DNA of 64,000 nt from NCBI GenBank assembly GCA_027604505.1, contig JADIIX010000097.1, forward strand, positions 1 to 64,000, read 5' to 3'. Both the position numbers and the translations under genes were made by a program. The stretch is from Gonapodya sp. JEL0774 (Eukaryota > Monoblepharomycota > Monoblepharidomycetes > Monoblepharidales > Gonapodyaceae). Below, piece after piece: positions 47,101-58,005 of this stretch. Numbering within the stretch: the stretch's first letter is position 1; each line of letters begins with the position of its first letter. The notes below the pieces were generated by a model. That model was not told where the DNA came from. It searched no databases and worked only from the letters and a program-made list of their open reading frames with translations.

Positions 47101-50100
47101 GAATGCCGATCTCAAGGACCTCTTGCCGTACAGTTTTGCTATTCATCACGCCGGAATGACTAGGGCGGATAGAACCTTGGTAGAAGATTTGTTTGCAGCG
47201 GGTCACGTTCAGGTGCGTTGACCTTCCTACACTTCGACTTTCTACCTTCCGCAACTGTTTTTCTCACAAGATAACTAATCTAGGTTTTGGTGTCTACTGC
47301 GACTCTCGCGTGGGGTGTTAACCTTCCCGCTCACACCGTTATCATCAAAGGAACCCAGGTGTATTCCCCAGAGAAAGGACGCTGGGTTGAGCTATCACCG
47401 CAAGACATGCTTCAGATGTTGGGTCGTTCCGGACGTCCTCAGTTTGATACGTTTGGGGAGGGTATCATCATAACTTCTCATGCGGAGCTGCAGTATTACC
47501 TATCACTTCTGAACCAGCAACTTCCAATCGAATCGCAGTTTGTGAGCAAGCTGCCTGATAACTTGAATGCTGAGATTGTCCTTGGTACCATTCGCAACCG
47601 TGACGACGCAGTTCAGTGGCTTGGTTACTCTTACCTGTATGTGCGAATGTTGAGGAACCCCGGGTTGTACGGAATATCCCCGGAGGAGAGTTCCGATGAC
47701 CCTTACTTGGAACAGCGGAGAGTTGATCTTATTCACTCTGCGGCAACTATGCTGGATAAGAGCAATCTAATCAAGTATGACAAGAAGACAGGTCGTTTCC
47801 AGGTCACGGAATTGGGTCGCATTGCAGCTCACTACTACATCTCTCACACCTCGATGGCTATGTACAACCAGCATTTGAAACCTAGTATGAGCCTCATCGA
47901 TTTGTTTCGAGTGTTTGCTTTATCCGACGAGTTCAAGTATATCCCTGTTCGTGAGGAGGAGAAGCTTGAACTGCAAAAGCTAATGGAAAGATGTCCAATT
48001 CCCATCAAGGAGAATCTGGAAGAACCTACCGCCAAGGTTAATATTCTTCTTCAGTCGTACATCTCTCAATTAAAGCTGGAAGGGTTTGCTCTCATGGCAG
48101 ACATGGTGTACGTGACGCAGTCAGCAGGGAGACTTCTAAGGGCAATCTTCGAGATCTGTCTCAAGCGGGGATGGGCGCAAATCTCCCGTAGGTCCTTAGA
48201 CCTCTGCAAAATGGTGGATAAGCGGATGTGGTTATCAATGAGTCCTCTGAGACAATTCAAGAGCACTCCACCGGATATTATCAAACGATTGGAGCGGAAA
48301 GAGTTTCCTTGGGACCGATATTACGACTTGAACCCCCAAGAGTTGGGGGAATTGGCTGGTCTGCCCAAAGCTGGTAAACTCATCCACAAGTTCGTACACG
48401 AGTTCCCAAAGCTCGAACTTCAGGCACGTGTGCAGCCCATCACTCGCTCGCTCTTGAAAGTCGACTTGACAATCACTCCAGACTTCCAATTCGATGAGAA
48501 AATCCACCTAGGAGGCGCCGAGCCTTTCTGGATCGTCGTTGAGGATGTGGACGGAGAAAACATTCTGTTCCATGATATATTCCTCCTCAAGCAGCGGTAT
48601 GGACAGGAAGAGCACTTCGTCACGTTCACCGTGAGTTTCAAATAGTTCATTCCTAAGTTGCGAGTTCTTATGATGTATTCCGTAGGTTCCCCTATTCGAA
48701 CCACTCCCTCCCAATTATTTCGTCAGTGTCGTCAGTGACCGATGGCTTCACTGCGAGACCCGCGTGCCGATCTCTTTCAAACATCTTATTCTTCCTGAGA
48801 AGTATCCGCCTCACACGGAGCTGTTGGATCTGCAGCCCCTGCCAGTCTCCGCTTTGCGAAATAAAGAGTTTGAAAATCGTTACAGCGAGATTGGTATAAA
48901 GACTTTCAATCCGATCCAGACGCAGGCGTTCAATTCTCTGTACAACTCAGATGACAACGTTTTTGTTGGAGCTCCTTCGGGCTCCGGAAAGACAATCTGT
49001 TCCGAGTTTGCTCTAATGCGTCTTTGGACTCACAACCCACGTGCGCGGTGCGTTTACATTGCACCTTTCGAGGAAGTTGTGGAGCACAAAGCAGCAGAGT
49101 GGCGTGAACGATTCGGCCAGGTGCTGGGAGGGAAGAACATTGTAGAGTTCACTGGAGAGACTGCAGCAGATCTCAAATTGTTGGAGAAAGGGGACATCGT
49201 CTTCTCCACGCCCGAACGTTGGGACGCCATCTCCCGCAGGTGGAGGCAAAGAAAAAATGTTCAGACTGTGGGACTGTTCATTATGGATGAAATTCACTTG
49301 GTGGGCGGGGAGGGTGGACACACGATGGAAGTCATCACCTCAAGGATGCGCTTCATCTCTGTCCAAAAGGAGAAGCAAGGTGAACCCAAAACCCGAATCA
49401 TTGCTTTGGGTACTTCACTTGCCAATGCCAGAGACCTGGGCGAATGGATTGGAGCAACTACTCACTCTATCTTCAACTTCCATCCCAACGTGAGGCCCGT
49501 ACCACTCGAGATCGTCATTCAAGGTTACAATGTCCCACACTTCGCTTCGCTCATGCTTGCCATGACCAAGCCGACGTATCTCGCACTTGGAGATAAGCCT
49601 GCAATCGTTTTCGTGCCTAGTAGGAAGCAAGCCCGTCTCACCGCGGTAGACTTGCTGACTTACTGTGCTGCGGACGACGAGGAGCGCCGCTTCTTGCATG
49701 TCAAAGATGAGGAAATGGAGCCACATTTGAAACGTGTGCAAGACAAGTCGCTCGTGGAAGCTCTCAGCTTGGGTGTCGCGTTTTATCATGAGGCACTGAG
49801 CAAAAACGACAAGCGTATTGTTGAGCGGTTGTTCACGATTGGCGCCATTCAAATTGTCGTCGCGAGCAGGGAAACTTGCTGGGGTCTCAATTTAAAGGCT
49901 CAAACGGTTGTGATAATGGGGACGCAGTACTACGAGGGCAGGGAACACCGTTACGCCGATTACCCTATCACAGATGTTTTGGAAATGATGGGCAAAGCAA
50001 CGAGCACGGATGAAAACGAAACCGGGAAGTGCATCCTCATGTGTCAGGCGGTGAAGAAAGATTTCTACAAGAAGTTCCTTTATGATGCTTTGCCCGTGGA

Positions 50101-51471
50101 AAGCCACTTAGACCACTACCTTCACGACCACTTTAATGCGGAGATCGTCACGAAAACGATTGAAAACAAGCAGGATGCAGTTGACTACCTCACGTGGACG
50201 TTCCTCTTCCGCCGTCTGACTCTTAATCCAAATTACTATGGCCTGCAGGGCAAAACCCCACGACACTTGAACGATCACTTGTCTGAATTGGTTGAGAAAA
50301 CCATTACCGATTTGGTGAACAGCAAGTGTATTTCCGTTGAAGACGATATTGAAGTGAACGCTCTCAATCTCGGAATGATCGCTGCCTTCTACTACATAAA
50401 CTACGCAACTATTGAGATGTTTGAGCTATCGCTCACTTCAAGTACCAAACTTCGTGGCCTATTGGAGATCGTTGCTGCTGCCGCAGAGTTCGAGACCGTC
50501 GCCATCCGGCTCCATGAAGATATTGTACTGAAGCGGCTGTACGATCGGTTGCCAGTAAAGTTGACCAACCCCAACTTTAATGACCCTCACATCAAGACCA
50601 ACATTCTTCTGCAGGCACACTTCTCGAGGCTCACTCTGCCCCCCGACCTTGAGTCTGACCAGCGTTCTATTTTGACGAAAGTCCTTAACCTCATCCAAGC
50701 GGCGGTCGATGTCATCAGTAGTAACAGCTGGCTTTCACCTGCGCTCAGTGCGATGGAATTGAGTCAAATGTGCGTCCAGGCAGTGTGGGATAGGGACTCG
50801 CAGTTGAAGCAAATCCCTCACTTTACCAACGAGATGATCGAGATTGCAAAAAAACTTGAAGTCGAAACAGTGTTCGATATTTTGGAGATGGACGATTCTA
50901 AGAGACAAGAGCTTTTGAAAGGCCTGAAACCAGTTCAAACGTCAGAGATTGCTAAGTTTGCTAATCGGTATCCCAACATCAGTGTTGCATTCAAGGTAGA
51001 ACCAAAGCAGGTGGAGGCTGGTGAGCAGGCTGTCGTGCTGGTAACCTTGGAGAGGGAGGCCGACGAAGAGGATGAAGAGAAGCCAACTGATGTAGGGCCT
51101 GTAATCGCTCCGTTCTTCCCTATGAAGAAGGATGAAGGATGGTGGCTTGTTTTGGGCGAACAGAAGAAGAAGAGCTTGCTAGCAATCAAGCGAACAACAC
51201 TCCAGCAACGTGCGACGGTTAAGTTGGAGTTCACTGCACCTGAAGTGCCGGGCCAATACGACTTGAAATTGGAGTTCATCTCTGACTCATTCATTGGAGC
51301 CGACCAGGTTTGTGGGCTGTTTGGAAGTTTTTGTTTTTTTTGACTCCTTGCGGTCTCTGATTAAACCTACCTCCTTGTTTCATCCATTCGCAGGAGTACG
51401 TAGTGTCGTTGGAAGTCGTTGAGGGTGAAGGAGGTTCGGATGAAGACGAGGACGAAGAAATGGAGGGATAG
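44105..51471 (+). CDS. BRR2: U5 snRNP RNA helicase Brr2 (SNRNP200)
   Basis: Ski2-like helicase that unwinds U4/U6 to activate the spliceosome. Six exons, 44105-44424, 44677-44869, 45008-47212, 47284-48630, 48686-51307 and 51394-51471, give 2,254 residues. The start is diagnostic ([32 protein letters not shown]). Cassette 1 has motif [10 protein letters not shown] (about residue 602), DEIH (715), SAT (752) and [12 protein letters not shown] (950). Cassette 2 keeps GAPSGSGKT (1450) and DEIH (1556), but motif III reads GTSLAN and motif VI reads EMMGKA, so it is degenerate as expected for the inactive C-terminal cassette. Two Sec63 units follow the cassettes. An acidic stretch of about 60 residues ([18 protein letters not shown]) precedes the plug region. 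Slightly longer than yeast and human orthologues. Confidence 0.97.
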
Positions 51472-51676
51472 AGGCGAGAAGACGACGCGACACCTATTGT
51501 GCCTATTGCATGTATATTTTGCCAAGAAATCGAAAGCTGACATTTTTCTACATTATGAATCTGTGTACCGTAGTGTATAAGTCCCCCCAAGGTCCTTTCC
51601 CGTTTGACAAAGGTTCCAGTGAAAGACGAAAAAGCTATTTTTCACGGAGAGGAAAACCGATTGCGACTATCCAGGT

Positions 51677-54600
51677 CTAAGTTTCTGTCGTGGTGTGTGC
51701 TGTAAGCAGATTGGGAAGATGCGTGGGTGTGCTCCAGCCTTTCACCATGTCTTTCCTTCCGTTTAACCGCCGCCATGCAGTTTCAATAATTTTACCGACA
51801 AGATCGGCATACTTGAGTCCTTCAAAATTGGCCATGTACGCCAACTTTCCATCCCAACACCAACCAGGGTTAGGGTTGACCTCAAGAAGTTTAATCGTTC
51901 CACCCAAACCATCGTAGCCATCTCCCTTCCCGACGTCGCTGCGAAAATCAAATCGAGCATAGTCCACACAGCCAAATCTCTCCCAGAGTACAACGCAATG
52001 CCTGCGCAGATCTCTCTCCACTGTGGGGTGGAGTTGCGCTGGACGGTATTTGATTTCGCTCCAGTAGGGGGAATTTGGATCCCATTTGCTTTCGTAGCCC
52101 AGAATAGGCGGTAAGTTACGCTCCACAATCTTGGAGTAATCCACTTCTAGAGTCGGGAAGAAATGGAATCCAGTTTCGGCGTTACCAATCATCCCCACAC
52201 CATACTCAGTACCCTGAAGATATTCTTGGACAATCATATCACGTATTCCCCAGGCGCTAAGCTCCTTCATATACGCTTCAAGTTCCGATTTGTCCCTCAC
52301 GATGGATCTCGTTGTTATCCCCAAGGAGTTGTCCCCTTTCACAGGCTTCACAAACGAGGGGTATCCAACCCTGCGGATGACCAATTCGTGTAGCTCATCA
52401 AGGCTTGCTGCTGTTCTATTTGCCGACTCGGTTGTTGTCGTCTCATCCGGCGAGGAGTAATACACCTCTCGAGGGATGGGCACATTGAGAGTTTTGGCGG
52501 TTCTGTTTACAAGCCCCTTGTCATAGCAGAACGCAAGGCAATTCGGACCAGCTCCTGTGTACGGTATCTCAAGGACATCCATAATCGCGGGGATATGAAG
52601 TTCTTTGTTTGCATCATTGTCGAATCCCTCGTCACACAGGTTCAGCGCGAATTGAGGACGGTCAGTTTTGGCTGGGCTCGCCCACTCCCGCAATAGCCGA
52701 GAGTGGTCCGAGAAGACACTAAGATTTCCAGCCTTTTCTGAGAATCCAACGTGAGCGAGCGCGTCGAGCAACTTGCGCCTGGTCTCCATGTCCTCCGCGT
52801 TCCACGTGTTGTTGAGCTTGCCGAAACAGGGGCGACTTGGATCCCCAAGAACGACACTTAAATGAGGAATGTGTGAGACGAAGTCAAACTGTTGGTCATG
52901 AGTGGCTAGTGGCAATGACTCGGACAGAACGTGGACACCGTCCGGGAAGTTGTCAGAATGTTTGAAAATTGAGAGCGACGAAGCACCTCCATCCGTCCCA
53001 CTATGTAAACAAGAGCAATGCAATTGTCAGCAACCGAACACAGTAGTCGACTATTCTACAGAGTGGTTATCTCACCTGTTCGTTTCATCATCGGCCACTA
53101 TGGTTTCAACCGAGATGGCCTTACAAGCGATCACCGTATCTGGAGTTGATGAAAGTTCGTCTGTATGTACTTGGGGATGTGCAGCCATCTGAACCTGCTG
53201 GAATATCTGAACCAAGCACTTAGATCATTTTGGAAATGCGACTTTCGGTCAACTCTCTGTAGGTTCACCTCATGAGCGGCATCGCTGCCATATTCTTTGG
53301 CAAGCTTGAAGTTATTAGGGTCGTCATTGTCGTCTCCAGGTTCTTCATCAACAATACCTGTCTCCAGCGCCATCTTCTCCCTGTGTATACTAGGGAGCAT
53401 CATCCAGCCCCCTTTCTCGTCGCGCTCCGAGTCTACCCTAGGAAGATCTTCAGGACCTCCTGCCTTGTAAAATTTGACAAGGATGCGCCGTTCCATCATC
53501 CCCAGATCTTCTTGCCTCTTCGACAGCTCCTTTGCAACTGTGACAACACCGGCGTCACCACGTTCTACTATCCCTGAATCGGAGTCGCGGGCCGTCTTGG
53601 AACCACGCTCATCTTCACTGTCGCAAGAGGAGCCGTTGGGTTGAGCTGAGGCGAGGTGAGGTCCACTGCCGGTGGCGGAATCACTGGTTGGACTTGGGCT
53701 CGGGGCGGCACCGCGACTCTCTTCGTCCCGTACGATGAGAAACCCGGCACGCCGCACGAGCTCCTCTATCTCGTCTCTTGAGTAAAGTCTTTCCTGATAA
53801 AATTGATCCCGCACAACTCCCTTCCCAACGGCGGTGATGACCTCACGGGAAACGAGGCGCTTGCCGTCTGCCGATAGTTGGCGCTCACGACATACAAACG
53901 TCGCGTCGTCAACCCACTCCCAACTGCGTTCTGCAAAGCTACTCCTCATATGTTCACCATCTGTCAGGTCGAGGACACCGCGACCTCCCGGTGCCATAAC
54001 ACGATGAATTTCTGCGAGAACTCTCGCATCCTCCTCATCTTCGGCGTGATAACCAAATGAATTTCCCATGACCAAGACACAGTCGAACGCGGAGTTCGGA
54101 TAGGGAATACGACGTGAATCTCCCACCGTGAAACGGGCGTTGTGGGTGGAGACTGTGTGGGTAGCGCGTTCACGTGCTAAATTGATAAGATAGCTGGATT
54201 GGTCGTGACCATGAAGATGAAGGTGGGGATATTCTTGAGCCAGAAATAGCAGGTGGCGGCCTTGACCGCAACATAAGTCTAGGACGCGAGATGGGGCTTT
54301 TGAAGCTGGGGATGAAATGTTGGAGGATGTGAAATTAGAGGTATGGCACTCTTTTGGTAGACGATTAGAATTTCATCGCAGATGAAGTCGTTGTGGCTCA
54401 ATTTCGCTGAAAGATTTAGCCTGTGTCCTCCATGCTCCTAGACGCAACACTCTACCCCACAGACTTCACCTCGAGGTCAACGCAGGGGAACCAATCTCAG
54501 GCGCAAAAGCTTCGTCATTGTCAAGCTTTCGAGATTTGTTCGCCTCTGGACTTCATATTGCCAAACTGAGACCGCTCTCCATGTCAGTGTCAAGCCCGTA

Positions 54601-54932
54601 ACCTCGTTGCTATGATACTCACGATCACCTTCTGCCTTTCGAAAAATGTCCACTAGATATAAATCTTCCTCCAGCATTCTTATTTCTTCCCGGGTCACGT
54701 CGGGATCCTCCACCACGTCTCCGTCGGTCTTGAGGTACATGTGATCCCCAAATACTCCGCGCCACCAGCGAGGTGGCACGTGGGCTGACAAATCTGAAAC
54801 ACGACCGTGACAAACGGGGTGAGCAATTGGGGCTGGAGGTGTGGTGGATAGCGTCTTCGAGCGCGGGGAGCGAGATGGCGGCGTGAAAGAGGGTCGAGAT
54901 GGTGTCGGTGGGTCCTGGTTTGGCACAAACAT
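51677..54932 (-). CDS. SAM methyltransferase fused to D-Ala-D-Ala-ligase-like ATP-grasp enzyme
   Basis: Predicted bifunctional protein, 945 residues, exons 54623-54932, 53269-54350, 53076-53197 and 51677-53000. N-terminal half: class I SAM methyltransferase with motif I VLDLCCGQGRHLLFLA, VGDSRRIPYPNSAFDCVLVM, MAPGGRGVLDLTDG and FYQERLYSRDEIEELVRRAG. A disordered acidic linker of about 150 residues follows. C-terminal half: ATP-grasp ligase with VLEIPYTGAGPNC, PSFVKPVKGDNSLG, IVQEYLQGTEYGVG, YARFDFR and KLLEVNPNPGWCWDGKL (metal-binding E and N). The join uses intron 53198-53268 (71 nt, GTGAAC to CAG), which puts both halves in one frame; reading through it instead ends at 53131 and overlaps the second half. 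An ATG at 53188 could also start the ligase alone. The exon 1-2 join is less certain. Product unknown; probably a modified peptide or amide. Confidence 0.72.
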
Positions 54933-56319
54933 GATTTGTGTTTGTAAAGTGCGGTGGAATTCTATCGTGTGAGTGGAAAGGTGTTGAATGTGGTAGATTC
55001 AAGAAAAACGGAGCGTGCCGGAGGCGGTGGAAGGAGTTTGGAGAAGCTCTGACAAAAACCAAGTCACTAGCTAGCAAATGAATCTTGGTACGGTAAAACC
55101 CTCATACGGTTGGTGTTGGGAACAGTGTTCTGTGGACAGTCACCCACGGCATCGTAACGAGGCGAGAGTCCAGAAGGAAACCGGTGATTGAGGGTTATCA
55201 CTAGACAAAAAAACATTGCTCACACTCAGTTGTCAGAGCAAGAGCACACCGGAGATCTTCTGTGGGGCCTCAAGTTCCCCGAAATAGGTGTTGTTGGGGG
55301 TTTGGGGTACTACTTCAGGCCCGTATTGACAGTAGAAGTCTCGGAAACACAGAATCCAGTCCTTCTGTAATAGATAATTGACGATAGACGGAAATCAGTG
55401 AAGATTACCGGGTGAATGGCTCAAATTTGACGAGGGATCATGATGATGAACAAGCTCGGCACAACGGCCACCTGGGTTACAACCACATGAGGCTGTCAAG
55501 AAGTCCTCCAGAATGTGACCCATAAATAGAGCATTGGCGAGATGCCGCCGCCGTTTCTTATGTCATCCTTGCTCCGACAAGGTGGAAGCGCCGGCGCTGG
55601 TCAAACGCTATCGGCTGATTTCATTATTCCTGTCGTTTTCTATTGTCACACTCACGTTGGTTTGTTTTGTGTCCCGGAACCGCGCGGGTGGTCGGACGAG
55701 CTGTACGATTTTGAAAGATTTCGGCGTCGGTGCTTGGGAATTGTCATAAATCCGTGGTGTAGTGCACATGCTGGTGACTCCACCCACCACTCAATATTGC
55801 CATAATGGGAAGGGATAGGCGGGCGCTCTATTTTCATCCTTTATTGATTCCATTATCAACAAATAAGACGACATCACATCAATTGGCTCAGCGTGGGCAT
55901 CAACTCAGTCTGGCGATGACCTTTCTTGAGGAAATAGACAAAGAACGTTTCCTTTGACTGGGCCGTCTATACAAACAGACGACTTACATTTTTAGTTGGA
56001 TTTCTGAACGGAGATGACAGCGATCTCTAGGTGATAATCACAATCTTGTGTCAATGACTCGGGACGACCAACGTGCATCTGAGATTGCGAAGGCGGTGTG
56101 AAGGTGTGTTGGCCGTCGACTGGGCGAATCAACAAAATTAGTTGGAGTGTTCATGAACGCTCCAGTTGATCGGATGCCTATTATGGCAAATGCAGTACTG
56201 CAATATTCTCCTGACATGCGTGAAATGACATCAGGAGAATGCGGGTCACACTCCGAAATTCACGTTCATCCGTGCACACTCCAGTTTCACAACGGACCTA
56301 CTCGTCGTCGTTAACGAAA
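54933..56319. other. 1.4-kb divergent intergenic region
   Basis: Between the start of the fusion gene (minus) and the bZIP gene (plus). It should hold both promoters; the bZIP transcript may have a long leader, as Gcn4-type genes often do. A possible in-frame upstream ATG lies at 56,239. No other gene is supported. Confidence 0.4.
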
Positions 56320-57787
56320 ATGCTGTCCACTTCACCGGACTCCTCTTACAGCACTCTCGCGGCGAACGAGTCGGGCTCGGAGTACCAATGGACTTTCATT
56401 ACCCCGCCAGGAACTCCACCCAAAATCTCGCAGGCGTCACCCCCGGCACCCAGTCGCTCTCGGTCTCCCCGCAATTTTGCAGACGAAGCAGCCCCCTTTG
56501 ATCTTTTCAGCTCACTTGACCAGTTTCCGCAATTTGCTGTGATGATCCAGGGGGATGAAACTTCCAACTTCCCTTACCCTGCGATCACACACCCAGACGT
56601 CCAGGCAAACCCTCTAGGGGGGTCGTCGCCGCTGCACTCATCACTGGGTTCTCGTGCTTCGCCATCCAAGGAGCAGGGGAGCGAAGTATTTGTAAGTTCT
56701 TCCATGCAGCCGGGACACGTCATTCCTCCAAATACCTTTCTACTCTTGACAAAATGTACCAGGATCAATGGCCCTTCCCTCAATCATATTTGAGCAACAA
56801 CAACTTTGGATCTCAACCTTTTATTCCTGACGAAGCTATGATTCAATCTGCGCTGAACCACGGGCCGGAATCGTTCCAATTTCCTTTAAACTTTCCGAAC
56901 CTCGGAATCACCCCAGCACTGGAAATGTCTTCATTTGGCAATTATCCGCTACGCACTCCTCATGATGCGGTGATTGATTATTCGGCTGTCAGCTTGCACG
57001 AACCTACGAACGATCACCATCCCCGAACATCCATGGCTGCCGATCGCCCCAACACAAATAGAAGAAATACTTTTCCTCTGCAAATATCTCAAAATCAGAC
57101 TGGTCCGCCAGAATTGGAGAAACGGATTCCTAACTTTGAGCACGACGGAACAACGACCGATCCAGCACGGCAAGAAATTCCGCTCCGCCCACCGCTAAAG
57201 CGCGCCTCTGCATCCTATGTGGAACCCACTAGTCCTTCTCTTAGCCATGTCGGAGTTGGGGCCACGGTGTTGGAACCAGCCATGCGCAAGGTCCTGGGGA
57301 GATCAAAGTCACTGAAATTGGATGATATCCAAGATGATTCAACGCGAGCCCAGGTAGGTACGATGTTCGATTTTGCGAGACGAAATTGCAAGTCGACAGA
57401 CATTTTCGGACCAACCTCTTGGGGTTCCAGATCACCAGCGAAATCATTCGACGTCGCGAGATGGTGAGGATTACTCGTTTGTATCGTCGCAACATCATAA
57501 CTGCCAGAGCTGTACCTTTCCTACATCAGAACACACAAGCTGCTCGACGTTCCAGAGCTAAGAGAGTGATCCGCGTTCACGAACTCGAAGAAGTCGTTGA
57601 GCGACTGAGACAAGAAAACTCGATGCTTCGCAGCCGCTTAGCGCTATATGGGGACGATTTGGACATGGATACCGTGATTACCTGTGTGGGCACATCCCCA
57701 TCCGCAGCAAGCGGCGTTACCGACCCAATAAGCGGGTCCAACAGGCGGTTGAGGGGGTCTGATCTGTCACACGGAGAGGAGGAATGA
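56320..57787 (+). CDS. bZIP transcription factor, Gcn4-like
   Basis: Nuclear DNA-binding regulator. Four exons, 56320-56691, 56763-57353, 57400-57480 and 57530-57787, give 433 residues with all phases 0. The first 350 residues are disordered, rich in Ser, Pro and Asn, with aromatic-acidic patches (APFDLFSSLDQFPQF) that look like activation segments. The basic region reads NTQAARRSRAKRVIRVHELE, matching the invariant N-x-x-A-A-x-x-S-R signature of Gcn4-type factors, followed by a leucine zipper (VVERLRQENSMLRSRLALYG). The residues just before the Asn come from a different exon and lack the usual basic cluster, so the 49-nt intron at 57481-57529 or its alternative use deserves attention. An in-frame upstream ATG at 56239 could add 27 residues. 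Targets are unknown. Confidence 0.78.
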
Positions 57788-58005
57788 GAAAATGAGTGCA
57801 ATTTTGCTAATTTTACAGTTTTGAGTTTGAGAGAAGTGCATATAATGATAATGCAAGTCAGAAGCAGTTGATCTGTTTTCTTTGTTCTTGGTAACAAATC
57901 GTCACGTTCTGAATAATAGCATTGCACCAATTCATACATCAAGTTACAATTCTCTCCTCAACAAAAATCAAAAGTAGTGTGAGAATGCAGTCTCGAACGT
58001 CCCAA
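57788..58005. other. Convergent intergenic region
   Basis: AT-rich spacer between the 3' ends of the bZIP gene and the repeat-protein gene, presumably with both polyadenylation sites. Confidence 0.4.

Noticed and set aside
46472-47254. 260-codon open frame on the minus strand
   Set aside because: It is antisense to the conserved helicase cassette of Brr2 and has no family features.
53131-53268. Read-through C terminus of the methyltransferase overlapping the ligase start
   Set aside because: It overlaps the next coding exon on the same strand, while a normal 71-nt intron joins both frames.
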